Shown here: positions 38,401-47,401 of the stretch, one piece after another
Numbering within the stretch: the first letter of the stretch is position 1
Layout: each line of letters begins with the position of its first letter
Assembly: GCA_001880285.1 (NCBI GenBank)
Contig: CP016269.1
Span: 434,001-498,000 of the forward strand
Origin: Flavobacteriaceae bacterium UJ101
GTDB taxonomy: Bacteria; Bacteroidota; Bacteroidia; Flavobacteriales; UJ101
DNA: 64,000 bases
Reading direction: 5' to 3'
The notes under the pieces: model-generated
What the model saw: only the letters and a program-made list of their open reading frames with translations
Databases searched by the model: none
Told to the model about the DNA's origin: nothing
Translations under genes and position numbers: made by a program

Positions 38401-38674
38401 TCACTCCCTTATAATATTGTTGAAATTTTTCATGTGAATATCCCAATTCATCACGTGTTGTTTTAAAACTTCTAAACTCATCCTGTGGTTGTGCTTTAAA
38501 TGATTCTTTTAATAAATTTTGAGACTGTGAAATTGTATAATTTTTTCCTGAAACTTTTATAAAGTTTGGATTAATTGGCTTTACCTCTGTTTCTACCTTC
38601 TCTTGCGCTCCTAGAGCAATTAAAGCAATCGAAAAGAATACTGATAAGGTTTTCTTCTGTAAAAAATAGTCCAT
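35417..38674 (-). CDS. T9SS-exported M4 (thermolysin-like) metallopeptidase
   Basis: 1085 residues: signal peptide (to about LGAQ), FTP propeptide (about 45-110), PepSY-like part (to about 215), M4 catalytic domain (about 255-605), GEVED domain (about 605-750), fibronectin type III (755-845), a second GEVED domain (850-990) and a T9SS type A sorting domain (about 1015-1085; YPNPVKAMLNIDL and RGVYIVEINDGQKSITKKI). The zinc site is complete: HEIGH (405-409) and GALNE (Glu429), with the later HTNSSVFNHWFY carrying the proton-donor His. It is secreted or surface-anchored and degrades protein outside the cell. It is a tandem paralog of the next gene upstream, separated by a 303-bp gap, and has its own terminator. 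Confidence 0.95.
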   Translation of the reverse strand: MDYFLQKKTLSVFFSIALIALGAQEKVETEVKPINPNFIKVSGKNYTISQSQNLLKESFKAQPQDEFRSFKTTRDELGYSHEKFQQYYKGVKVEFSTYTVHSRKGQIEKANGDFKLVQNFNVKPKLTNEEAFKKAILYTGAKNYMWEYPERAAEINHYQKPYGELVILPLPNNKKDEAKTRLAYKFDIFAADPISRGDLYIDAMTGEKLLYNPIIKHLGDFSHGKKWTEHTVHESEIVSVESFNNELLDINYVLTNQAETRYSGTQSIETRSTAGQFTLNDDIRKVYTRNAGNQNPEGFPYVTNYTEFTDNDNNWTTAEHSTNKDNAALDAHWGAEKTYDYFKTKHNRDSYDDAGAEIRSYVHVGTNYDNAFWNGEVMSYGDGSSNGAEGNGYFDALTSIDVAAHEIGHALCTSTANLVYQGEAGALNESFSDIWGAVVEHYAKGNGNDADPSDAIWLIGDEIDRRVGSEALRSMSNPKSLGYPDTYGGTNWQEVICGFPTQSNDYCGVHTNSSVFNHWFYILTEGKTGTNDLGNSYNVTGIGIEKAAKIAYRLETVYLSAYSIFSDARTFGVTAAEDLYGEGSPEVIATANAFYAIGVGSEYGDVNYCLSKGTSVADEFIQKVEIGDISHTSDGGNGYSDHTSVSTDVLKSQTYTITITPKWSGDAYEEAYGVWVDYNADGDFEDLGEEVFSKEISTDTPIVGTFTIPGSATTGETRMRIAMKYGELPTPCEVFDYGEVEDYTLNIISDSNIDTEAPTAPTPMSSSGVTTFSVDLGWGASTDNVGVEAYEVYQDDVLIGETSERTWNVTGLSGGTTYRFYVIARDASLNRSEKSPVATINTVPEYCDSKGNIVSYEWIDNVSMGGINNDSGASSYSDFTDQVMKVYMFGANRLNVSAGFSGPSYREYWKAWIDYDRDGSFEADEVVFEGDSRSTGNLYQDFTVPETVFGGKTRLRVSMKYGGAPTACGSFTYGEVEDYTVEFVNGSAGVAAFNESKSLGSNISNENSKDYISLYPNPVKAMLNIDLDTDRTINSSYRILSFTGQVVKVGKIDSRGINVADLPRGVYIVEINDGQKSITKKIMKQ

Positions 38675-38977
38675 AATTATATAAATTTTAATTCTAATAG
38701 TATAAATTTATTCTTAAATGATATCAAAACGAACAAATTACGTTGTTACGTATAATTACATACGACGAATAGTAATTATATGTATATAAATATATAAAAG
38801 TGTAAGAAAAGACAACCTCTATCTAGTAAAGCTTTCAAAAGAACTATAAACTATTAAACATATTATAAAATGATCTAAAAAAACCAATATTTATTCAATT
38901 ATGATCTATTATGGTAAAAAATAAGCCGTATTATCATACGGCTTATCTTAGTTAGAACTTAATCTAAACAAACTATC
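38675..38977. other. 303-bp gap between the two M4 peptidase genes
   Basis: It is AT-rich with no coding signal. Apart from the terminator at 38921-38946 I see no clear element. A partly symmetric TACGTATAATTACATACG patch near 38753-38771 is the only other structure, and it is not convincing. Confidence 0.5.
38921..38946 (-). terminator. Intrinsic terminator of the upstream M4 peptidase gene
   Basis: Arms ATAAGCCGTA (38921-38930) and TACGGCTTAT (38937-38946) with loop TTATCA. On the minus strand the stem is followed by TTTTTACC. Confidence 0.85.
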
Positions 38978-41900
38978 TTATTGTTTTACAATCTTCTTAG
39001 TTATTAATTTTTGACCATCATTTACTTCAACAATATAAATTCCTCTAGGTAAATCTCCAACATTAATTCCTCTAGAATCAATCTTTCCAACCTTCACTAC
39101 TTTTCCATCAAAACTTAAAATTTTAAAACTGGATTTGGCATTATGACGTGTTTCTAATTTTATATTTAAATGATTTTTAACTGGATTTGGATAAAGACTT
39201 ATATAATCAATTGGTTTTTCATTCTTAATATTAGAACCTTTCAGAACATTATCATGAGTTATTCCATTAACTGTAGAATTGGTAATGTTAACTGTATAAT
39301 CTTCTACTTCTCCATATGAGAATGTTTCACATGCAGTTTGAGAAGCATTATATTTCATTGAAACTCTTAAACGAGTATTCCCAATTAAAGCTGAAGTTGG
39401 CACTGTAAAATCTTGGTATAAACTAGCCGAACTATTAGAGTTTCCTTCTAACACTATTTCAGTAGATTCAAATGTACCATCTTGATCGTAATCAATCCAT
39501 GCTTTCCAATATTCTGTATAAGCAGAACTTGCAAATCCAGCACTCACATTCAATCGATTACTTCCTTTCGTTATAGTCATCACCTGATTGGTAAAATCAC
39601 TATAACCGGCTGCTCCTGAATCATTATTAACTCCACCCATCGAAACATTATCAATCCATTCATAACGTGCATTATTCCCTTTAGAATCACAATAATTCAC
39701 TACAACTTGGTTTTCTGTCGTAACTTCAACAGCATTTGATTTAGAAGAGCTATTTCCAGCATCATCTGTCGCTAATACAGAAAAGCTATAGGTCGTATTA
39801 GCATTTAACCCTGTAACATTATACGAAGTATTAACTGTTGTACCTACTTTCAAATCATCTTGGTATACATCATATTCTTTAACACCAACATTATCTGTTG
39901 AAGCAGTCCAACTTAAGTCAACAGAAGAAGTGGTAATATTGGATGCCGTTAAATTTGCAGGAACCGTCGGCGCTTCTATATCAGTAACACCTCCACCAAT
40001 AACTAATGTATAATCTTCTACTTCTCCATATGAGAACGCTTCACAAGCAGTTGGAACACCATTATATTTCATAGAGACACGCATTCTTACTTCTCCTTCA
40101 GATGCTGAAGAAGGAATTGTAAAGCTTCCCGAAACTGGTGTTGTTTTTGAAATAGCCTTGCTCCACACGTTTTCATTAGCATCATTAAAATCTCCATCAT
40201 TATTATAATCTATCCAAACCGCATAACCTTCGTTATAGGTAGTTCCAGTCCATTTTGGTGTTATAGTAATGGTATAACTTTCATTTTTAGAAACATTAGT
40301 TGATGTTGATGTAAAGTCTGAATACCCATTTCCTCCATCAGAAGTTTTATTAATAGTTCCTATTTTTACATTCTGAATGTATTCATCTGCCACACTATTA
40401 CCCTTTGATGTACAGTAACTTATTTCTCCAAACTTACTTCCTACTCCTACCGCATGAAAAGCATTCGTTGTTGCTATTACTTCTGTTGAATTAGCTCCAT
40501 AGAGATCCTGAGCAGCTGTAATACCATAAGTTCTAGCATCTTCATAGGTAGAATTAGCTGATAGATAAACACTTTCTAAGCGATATGCAATTTTAGCTGC
40601 TTTTTCAATACCAATTCCTGTCACGTTATAACTGTTCCCAATATCATTTGTTCCTGATTTTCCTTCTGTTAAAATGTAAAACCAATGGTTAATCACACCT
40701 GAATTTGTATGCACTCCACAATAATCATTGGATGAAGTTGGCGTACCACAATTAGGTTCTACCCAATTAGTTCCACCATAGGTATCTGGATATCCTAATG
40801 ATTTAGGATCACTCATCGATCGCAATGCAGCTGAACCTGTTCTTCGATCAATTTCGTCACCAATTAACCAAATAGCATCGCTAGGATTACTATCATTACC
40901 ATTTCCTTTTGCATAATGTTCTACAGCTGCTCCCCAAATATCAGAAAACCCTTCATTTAAAGCTCCTGACTCTCTTTGGTAAACTAAATTTGCTGTTTTT
41001 TCACAAATTGCATGCCCGATTTCATGAGCCCCAACATCCATACTCGTTAAAGCATCAAAATAACCATCCCCTTCTTGACCGTTTGAACTTCCATCTCCAT
41101 AAGACATTACCGATCCATTCCAAAAAGCATTATCATAATTACTTCCTACATGAACATAACTTCTAATTTGAATACCATTTCCATCGTAACTATCACGATT
41201 GTGCTTTGTTTTAAAGTAATCGTATGTTTTCTCAGCTGCCCAATGCGCATCTAATGCCGCATTATCTTTATTAGCACTATGCTCTGCTGTTGTCCAATTA
41301 TTATCATTATCCGTAAATTCATTATAATCAGACACATAAGGATAACCTGATGGAGATTGATTCTTTGCATCTCGAGTATATACTTTTCGAGTATCATCAT
41401 TCAATGTATATTGTCCTCCCGTACTACGTGTTTCAATTGACTGAGTACCACTATAACGTGTTTCAGCTTGATTGGTTAAAACAAAATTTGGAGACGGTTT
41501 AACTGCTTTTGACATAAAAGGCTCTACCCAACTTATATTAACTTGATGATCTTTCCATTTTTTACCATGACTAAATGTGCCAACATGTTTAATTATGGCA
41601 TTATATAATAGTTTCTCTCCTGTATTTGCATCAATATAAAGGTATCCTCTTCCAACAGGATCTGCTGTAAACATATCAAACTTATAAGCCAAACGGGTTT
41701 TCGACTTTCCCTTTTGAGCTTCTTGGAGTGGTAAAATCACTAACTCTCCTGTTGGTTTTTGATAATTATCCATTTCTTTAGCCGCTTCTGGATATTCCCA
41801 CATATAACTTTTAGCTCCTGTATAAGCAATTGCTTTTTGAAACGCATCTTGACTTGTTAACTTGGGTTTGATATCAAAATTCCGTACAATTTTAAACTCA

Positions 41901-42232
41901 CCATTTGCCTTTTCAATCTTTCCTTGTTTTGAATGAACTGTATAAGTTGAAAACTCAACCTTTATTCCTTTATAATATTGCTGAAATTTTTCATGCGTAA
42001 AGCCTAAATTATCTTTTACTTTACTCATTGTTCTAAAATCATCATTTTGATTAGTTCGCAATGATTCTTTTAATAAATTCTTAGATTGTGAAATTTGATA
42101 ATTTTTTTCAGAAATATTTATAAAATCTGGTCGATTTTGTTCAATTTCTGATTTTTCTTGGGCTACAAGTGCACCTACTGTTAAAATCAAGAATGCACTT
42201 AACGCATTCTTAACTAAGTAATTGTTTCTCAT
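38978..42232 (-). CDS. T9SS-exported M4 (thermolysin-like) metallopeptidase, tandem paralog
   Basis: I chose the ATG at 42232 (MRNNYLVKNALSAFLILTVG), which begins a good signal peptide. A longer reading would need a TTG at 42265. The protein is 1084 residues with the same layout as its neighbour: FTP and PepSY propeptide, M4 domain with HEIGH and GALNEGFSD, GEVED, fibronectin type III, GEVED, and a T9SS sorting domain ending KLITKKIVKQ. All zinc and catalytic motifs are intact in both copies. Many blocks are identical, including the terminal KVGKIDSRGIN. This indicates a tandem duplication, with the pair probably giving dosage or slightly different cleavage preference. It has its own terminator. 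Confidence 0.95.
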   Translation of the reverse strand: MRNNYLVKNALSAFLILTVGALVAQEKSEIEQNRPDFINISEKNYQISQSKNLLKESLRTNQNDDFRTMSKVKDNLGFTHEKFQQYYKGIKVEFSTYTVHSKQGKIEKANGEFKIVRNFDIKPKLTSQDAFQKAIAYTGAKSYMWEYPEAAKEMDNYQKPTGELVILPLQEAQKGKSKTRLAYKFDMFTADPVGRGYLYIDANTGEKLLYNAIIKHVGTFSHGKKWKDHQVNISWVEPFMSKAVKPSPNFVLTNQAETRYSGTQSIETRSTGGQYTLNDDTRKVYTRDAKNQSPSGYPYVSDYNEFTDNDNNWTTAEHSANKDNAALDAHWAAEKTYDYFKTKHNRDSYDGNGIQIRSYVHVGSNYDNAFWNGSVMSYGDGSSNGQEGDGYFDALTSMDVGAHEIGHAICEKTANLVYQRESGALNEGFSDIWGAAVEHYAKGNGNDSNPSDAIWLIGDEIDRRTGSAALRSMSDPKSLGYPDTYGGTNWVEPNCGTPTSSNDYCGVHTNSGVINHWFYILTEGKSGTNDIGNSYNVTGIGIEKAAKIAYRLESVYLSANSTYEDARTYGITAAQDLYGANSTEVIATTNAFHAVGVGSKFGEISYCTSKGNSVADEYIQNVKIGTINKTSDGGNGYSDFTSTSTNVSKNESYTITITPKWTGTTYNEGYAVWIDYNNDGDFNDANENVWSKAISKTTPVSGSFTIPSSASEGEVRMRVSMKYNGVPTACEAFSYGEVEDYTLVIGGGVTDIEAPTVPANLTASNITTSSVDLSWTASTDNVGVKEYDVYQDDLKVGTTVNTSYNVTGLNANTTYSFSVLATDDAGNSSSKSNAVEVTTENQVVVNYCDSKGNNARYEWIDNVSMGGVNNDSGAAGYSDFTNQVMTITKGSNRLNVSAGFASSAYTEYWKAWIDYDQDGTFESTEIVLEGNSNSSASLYQDFTVPTSALIGNTRLRVSMKYNASQTACETFSYGEVEDYTVNITNSTVNGITHDNVLKGSNIKNEKPIDYISLYPNPVKNHLNIKLETRHNAKSSFKILSFDGKVVKVGKIDSRGINVGDLPRGIYIVEVNDGQKLITKKIVKQ

Positions 42233-42399
42233 TTTTAATTTACTTTTAGTATTATTCTCTTTCAATATACTAAAAAGACATCAAAATACATAATTATATA
42301 CATTTTAGTAAATTTAATAAACGAAAAACTTACTTAATTAACATTAAAATAATAAATACTGTATTTTTTATATAATATTTGTTTTTATAAACTATATAC

Positions 42400-42846
42400 T
42401 TAGTCCATTTCAACTTTTGTTTCCATCAATTCTGGATCAATAATATGACCTGACGGGCTGAGTAACAAACTCAATATATTCAAATCGCTATTAGTTGGAG
42501 AAGCGGTTACTAAAGTAACATCTTTAAAAGCAGGCATAATTCCCTCTTCTATTTTCAATTTATAAGAAGCGCTACTTCCTGCATGTACTATCTTTGCTAA
42601 AAAGGAATCAAAGCTCACATCTGAATTAGGGGTAATTTCTACTGTTTGATTTACGTATCTTGTTGCTGAACAACCTTGAAACTCTGCTATTCCCACTTCA
42701 TTTTTACAAACATCATAGGCATTTGCAATTCCATCCCCATCACTATCTGTCAAATCTTGTTCTACATTATCAGATGAATCACAGCCTATAAACATTATTA
42801 CAACACAATTAAAGAACCAATTTTTGACTACTATACTTCTCTTCAT
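42400..42846 (-). CDS. Small lipoprotein with one thrombospondin type 3-like calcium-binding repeat
   Basis: 148 residues. The lipobox MFIGC (Cys22) is followed by DSSDNVEQD, an acidic surface-export signal. Next comes one DSDGDGIANAYDVCKNE motif, the calcium-binding TSP3/OmpA-linker type, which usually occurs in tandem in larger proteins. The remaining 90 residues have no family I recognise. The stand-alone size is unusual, so the gene could be a remnant of a longer surface protein or a small attachment factor. It stands alone between the M4 pair and sucB, with no clear -7 box. Confidence 0.6.
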   Translation of the reverse strand: MKRSIVVKNWFFNCVVIMFIGCDSSDNVEQDLTDSDGDGIANAYDVCKNEVGIAEFQGCSATRYVNQTVEITPNSDVSFDSFLAKIVHAGSSASYKLKIEEGIMPAFKDVTLVTASPTNSDLNILSLLLSPSGHIIDPELMETKVEMD

Positions 42847-43061
42847 TTCGATTATTTTAAGATAATACTCCTTACTTTATTTTCAATTTGAAAAGTAAAA
42901 TTAAGTCTAGAAAAGCTCTACACATTCATTATTAGACCATTTTCGATCACTACACAGATCAACTTTAGGCTTTAATAGATGTTAACATGCTTTAAGGAAT
43001 TACATATCCAAAAGGTGAAGATTATTCTAAAAACCTCTTTTCAATAAATCAAAACATAAAA

Positions 43062-43092
43062 AAACCTCCTTCTGAAATACAGAAAGAGGTTT
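43062..43092 (-). terminator. Intrinsic terminator of the sucA-sucB unit
   Basis: A 13-bp stem with one C-A mismatch (43062-43074 with 43080-43092, 5-nt loop). On the minus strand it is followed by a run of T. Confidence 0.8.
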
Positions 43093-43116
43093 GTATATGT
43101 ATGATCTTACTTTATT

Positions 43117-44343
43117 TTACATTTCTAATGCTTTCTTAGGATCATTACCCATCAAGATCTCTACCGGATTTTCTAACGCTTCTTTTACAGCTACTAAAAA
43201 TCCTACTGACTCACGCCCATCTAAGATACGGTGATCATAAGACATCGCAACATACATGATTGGACGAATTACTACTTGACCATTTTCAGCTACGGGACGC
43301 TCTACAATATTATGCATTCCCAAAATAGCTGTTTGAGGCTGATTTAAGATCGGAGTTGATAACATTGATCCGAAAACACCTCCATTTGTAATGGTAAAGG
43401 TTCCTCCTGTCATTTCATCTACTGTAATTTGACCATCACGTGCACGTAATGCCAAACGTTTAACTTCAGCTTCTACTCCTCTAAAAGATAAATTCTCTGC
43501 ATTACGGATTACAGGTACCATTAAGCCTTTAGGACCTGATACTGCGATAGAAATATCTTGAAAATCATGTTTTATTTGATAATCACCATCTATCATTGAG
43601 TTTACATCTGGATACATTTTTAAAGCACGTACTACGGCCAAAGTAAAGAACGACATAAATCCTAAACTTACACCATGCTTTTCTTTAAAAGCTTCTTTGT
43701 ACTCTTTACGAATATCAAAAATAGGTTGCATATTTACTTCATTAAAAGTAGTCAACATCGCTGTTTCATTCTTCACTGAAACTAAGCGTTTTGACAACTT
43801 ACGACGTAACATTGATAATTTTTTCGTTGAAGTTTCACGAGATCCATATGTCGGCATAGATCCCATTGAAGGCACCGCTTTTACAGCATCTTCTTTTGTA
43901 ATACGTCCATCACGTCCGGTACCTTGTACTTGAGAAGGCTCCATTCCTTTTTCTGCTAATGCTTTTGCTGCAGCTGGAGAAGGTGTTCCGGTCGCATAAG
44001 TCTCCTTCTTTGCTTCAGCAGCTGGAGCAGGCTTAGGTGCTTCGACAGGTTTTGCTTCTTCTTTCTTTTCTTCTTTTGCTGGTGCAGCAGCTCCTTCAGG
44101 TTTAGCTGCAGACGTATCAATTAAACAAACCACTTCTCCTACAGCAACCTCATCACCTTCTTCTGCTTTTAAGGTAATAATTCCACTTTCTTCTGCTGGT
44201 AATTCTAATGTTGCTTTGTCAGAATCTACTTCTGCAATAGCTTGATCTTTTTCAACGTAATCACCATCTTGAACTAACCAAGTAGCGATTTCTACTTCTG
44301 TGATCGATTCTCCCGGAGAAGGGATTTTCATTTCTAATATCAT
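43117..44343 (-). CDS. sucB: 2-oxoglutarate dehydrogenase E2 (dihydrolipoyl succinyltransferase)
   Basis: I chose the ATG at 44343 ([20 protein letters not shown]), the standard family start. The track-like longer reading from 44391 adds 16 residues with no homology. This gives 408 residues: a lipoyl domain (1-75; lipoyl Lys43 in DSDKATL), an Ala/Pro/Lys/Glu-rich linker, a peripheral subunit-binding domain (about 125-160; [27 protein letters not shown]-like), and the catalytic domain ending with [11 protein letters not shown]. It transfers the succinyl group to CoA in the citric acid cycle. It lies 116 bp after sucA and very likely forms an operon with it. Confidence 0.95.
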   Translation of the reverse strand: MILEMKIPSPGESITEVEIATWLVQDGDYVEKDQAIAEVDSDKATLELPAEESGIITLKAEEGDEVAVGEVVCLIDTSAAKPEGAAAPAKEEKKEEAKPVEAPKPAPAAEAKKETYATGTPSPAAAKALAEKGMEPSQVQGTGRDGRITKEDAVKAVPSMGSMPTYGSRETSTKKLSMLRRKLSKRLVSVKNETAMLTTFNEVNMQPIFDIRKEYKEAFKEKHGVSLGFMSFFTLAVVRALKMYPDVNSMIDGDYQIKHDFQDISIAVSGPKGLMVPVIRNAENLSFRGVEAEVKRLALRARDGQITVDEMTGGTFTITNGGVFGSMLSTPILNQPQTAILGMHNIVERPVAENGQVVIRPIMYVAMSYDHRILDGRESVGFLVAVKEALENPVEILMGNDPKKALEM

Positions 44344-44459
44344 GATCTGGTATCTTTTAAAATTGGTTATTAAAGTTTGAAGATTATTCATTTTTTATTT
44401 TAAATACTATCTTTCATCTTCCAACCTTGTCTTCTTTATTCTTTAAATCTTTTTTTTAA

Positions 44460-47234
44460 CTAATCAATTATTTTATCAATTACTGCATTATGGAATTTAG
44501 CATGTCGAGTAGCAGAACCTGCTGCTGTTGCAGCACTTTCTGGTGGACAAGCTACCTGGAACGGTATTTCACGTAATTGACGTAAAATATAAGACCAAGC
44601 TCCCATATTTTCAGGCTCTTCTTGTGCCCAAATGATCTCAATAGCATTGGTATATTTTGAAATAATTTTATTAATTTCAGTCTTAGCTAAGGGATATAAT
44701 TGTTCAACACGAACTAATGCAATATGTTCTGCTTTCTTTTCTTCTTTTTTTGCTAATAGGTCATAATAGAACTTTCCTGAAACCAATACAACTTTTTTCA
44801 CTTTTGCTGCCTTAGCAGTTTGATCATCAATCACTTCTTGAAAACTTCCATTAGCCAAATCATCAATTGTAGAAACACAACGAGGATGACGTAATAAACT
44901 TTTAGGTGTAAAAACAACTAATGGTTTTCTAAAATTACGTTTCATCTGACGACGTAATAAGTGAAAATGGTTCCCTGGTGTTGTACAATTCGCAACGGTC
45001 ATATTAGATGATGCACATAATTGTAAATAGCGCTCAATACGTGCTGATGAATGCTCTGCCCCTTGCCCTTCATAACCGTGCGGTAATAAAAGTACTAAAC
45101 CATTTTGCATTTTCCATTTATCTTCAGCAGCTGACATGTATTGATCAAACATAATTTGAGCTCCATTACTGAAGTCTCCAAATTGTGCTTCCCAAATAGT
45201 CATCGTATTAGGTGCTGCTAACGCATACCCATAATCAAATCCAACCACACCATATTCTGATAAATGTGAATTATATGCTTCAAACTTAGCACCCGTATTT
45301 AATTGATTGATTAAAGTGATTTCTTCTGCCTCTTCTGTTTTTACTACAGCATGACGATGCGAGAACGTACCTCTTTGAACATCTTCTCCTGAAATACGAA
45401 CATTATGTCCTTCTTTCATCAATGTTCCATAAGCAAGCATTTCAGCAAGTCCCCAATCTAAATTAGTTCCTTCTTCAAACGCTTTTTTACGTCCATTAAT
45501 GATTTTTTCAATTTTTCGAATGAATTTCTTATCAGAAGGAAGTTCTCCTAAAACTTTTGCTATTTCAGTCAACGTTTCTTTTGATACTGTTGTATCAACT
45601 GGTTCAAACATTCCCTTTTCTTCTAACATCAATTCATAACCTTCCCATTCATCTTCCATGAAAGGTTCTAATTGATTTTTTTCTCTTGCTTTTGATGCAT
45701 CAAAATCTTTGTCTAACAATTCTTTGAATTGTTTTTCCATTTCTTTTAGCACATCATCTCCTATAATTCCTTCTTGCTTTAATTTATCATTATAAATTTG
45801 TCTAGGATTAGGATGTTTTGAAATTGCTTTGTATAACTTAGGCTGTGTAAAACGAGGTTCATCTCCTTCATTATGACCGTATTTACGGTATCCTAATAAA
45901 TCAATAAATACATCTCTTCCAAAACGCATACGATAATCAATTGCAAATTGTAATGCATGCACTACTGCTTCCGCATCATCTGCATTAACGTGTAATACTG
46001 GAGAAAGGGTTACTTTTCCAACATCAGTACAATAAGTACTAGAACGAGCATCTAAATAATTAGTTGTAAATCCAATTTGATTATTAATTACAATATGAAT
46101 AGTCCCTCCTGTTTTATAACCACGAAGTTTCATCATTTGAATCACTTCATAAACAATTCCTTGACCTGCTACAGCAGCATCACCGTGAATTAATACAGGA
46201 ACTAATTTATTATAATCTCCATCATAATCTAAATCAACTTTAGCACGTGCAATTCCTTCTACAACAGCATCTACTGTTTCTAAGTGAGATGGATTAGGCG
46301 CCAAGTTAATTTTTACTTGCTTATCACTGTGTGAACTTTTAGCAAATGTTGTCGATCCTAGATGATATTTCACATCTCCTGAGAAAACAGATTCTTCTAA
46401 TTCTTTCCCTTGAAATTCACTAAATATTTGTTCATACGTTTTTCCAAAGATATTAGTTAAAACATTCAAACGACCACGGTGTGCCATTCCCACTACAAAT
46501 TCTTCAACATGATGTTGATTGGTTGCATGCTCTATTAAAGAATCTAAAGCAGGGATCAAGGTTTCACCTCCTTCTAATGAAAATCGTTTTTGCCCTACAA
46601 ATTTGGTATGCAAATAATTTTCAAATGATACGGCTTGATTTAACTTATGTAATATGTGTTTCTTTTGATCTACAGAAAAATTCGGTTTATTCGAATTACG
46701 GTTAATCCAAGATTGAATCCATTCTACTTTTTCAGGATCTCGGATATACATATATTCTACTCCTATTGATTCACAATAAATACTTTTTAATTGTGCGATA
46801 ATCTCTTTTAAAGTAGCATTGGGTAATCCAATAATTTCACCTGCTTTGAACGTATCATTTAAATCAGCTTCAGATAAGCCATGATTTTGTAATGTAATTT
46901 TTGGATTATAATCTCTACGTTCTCTAACTGGATTCGTTTTCGTAAACAAATGACCTCTTTTACGATAATCATTAATTAAATTAATAACTTTAAACTCTTT
47001 ATTTACTTGAGTATTAGTAGAAACTGGTTGTGAAGTAGATACATTTGAATTAGAAGCAACCGCAGTTTGGGCTTCAAATAATTCTTCTCCATATGATTCA
47101 TCTCTTCCAAAATCGAATCCTTGAAAAAAGGCTCTCCAACTTGGTTCTACACTATCTGGACTCTGTAAATACTTTTCGTATTGCGTTTCCAGAACTTCTG
47201 GGTGTACCGCATTCAAAAAGGAATATCTATCCAT
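44460..47234 (-). CDS. sucA: 2-oxoglutarate dehydrogenase E1 component
   Basis: 924 residues, full length for SucA. It starts with the E2-binding N-terminal motif (YEKYLQSPDSVEPSWRAFFQGF). The thiamine diphosphate domain follows (VVGMAHRGRLNVL, LIHGDAAVAGQGIVYEV, IHIVINNQIGFTT), with the transketolase-like pyrimidine-binding part (RGTFSHRHAV, FDYGYALAAP, GYEGQGAEHSSARIER) and C-terminal domain. It decarboxylates 2-oxoglutarate and passes the succinyl unit to the lipoyl group of SucB. First gene of a two-gene unit. The upstream 160 bp hold the terminator of the S8 protease gene but no clear -7 box. Confidence 0.97.
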   Translation of the reverse strand: MDRYSFLNAVHPEVLETQYEKYLQSPDSVEPSWRAFFQGFDFGRDESYGEELFEAQTAVASNSNVSTSQPVSTNTQVNKEFKVINLINDYRKRGHLFTKTNPVRERRDYNPKITLQNHGLSEADLNDTFKAGEIIGLPNATLKEIIAQLKSIYCESIGVEYMYIRDPEKVEWIQSWINRNSNKPNFSVDQKKHILHKLNQAVSFENYLHTKFVGQKRFSLEGGETLIPALDSLIEHATNQHHVEEFVVGMAHRGRLNVLTNIFGKTYEQIFSEFQGKELEESVFSGDVKYHLGSTTFAKSSHSDKQVKINLAPNPSHLETVDAVVEGIARAKVDLDYDGDYNKLVPVLIHGDAAVAGQGIVYEVIQMMKLRGYKTGGTIHIVINNQIGFTTNYLDARSSTYCTDVGKVTLSPVLHVNADDAEAVVHALQFAIDYRMRFGRDVFIDLLGYRKYGHNEGDEPRFTQPKLYKAISKHPNPRQIYNDKLKQEGIIGDDVLKEMEKQFKELLDKDFDASKAREKNQLEPFMEDEWEGYELMLEEKGMFEPVDTTVSKETLTEIAKVLGELPSDKKFIRKIEKIINGRKKAFEEGTNLDWGLAEMLAYGTLMKEGHNVRISGEDVQRGTFSHRHAVVKTEEAEEITLINQLNTGAKFEAYNSHLSEYGVVGFDYGYALAAPNTMTIWEAQFGDFSNGAQIMFDQYMSAAEDKWKMQNGLVLLLPHGYEGQGAEHSSARIERYLQLCASSNMTVANCTTPGNHFHLLRRQMKRNFRKPLVVFTPKSLLRHPRCVSTIDDLANGSFQEVIDDQTAKAAKVKKVVLVSGKFYYDLLAKKEEKKAEHIALVRVEQLYPLAKTEINKIISKYTNAIEIIWAQEEPENMGAWSYILRQLREIPFQVACPPESAATAAGSATRHAKFHNAVIDKIID

Positions 47235-47348
47235 TGTATTATATAGTTCTTTTATTTGAAGAAATAAAGATATAAATAATAATTTATCTCCAAGAGTTTT
47301 TTATAGTTTTTTGTGTTTTTACAAATAATTTGTTATTAAACTATAAAA

Positions 47349-47379
47349 AAAGGAACTATTTTTTGACAATAGTTCCTTT
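47349..47379 (-). terminator. Terminator of the S8 protease gene
   Basis: Arms AAAGGAACTATT (47349-47360) and AATAGTTCCTTT (47368-47379) with a 7-nt loop. The minus strand continues with a T-run. T-rich sequence on the plus side makes it potentially bidirectional. Confidence 0.87.
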
Positions 47380-47401
47380 CTTTTTTAATTTCTATTCTTT
47401 T

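Noticed and set aside
44344-44391. Upstream start of sucB
   Set aside because: The 16 added residues have no counterpart in the family, whose usual start MILEM is at 44343.
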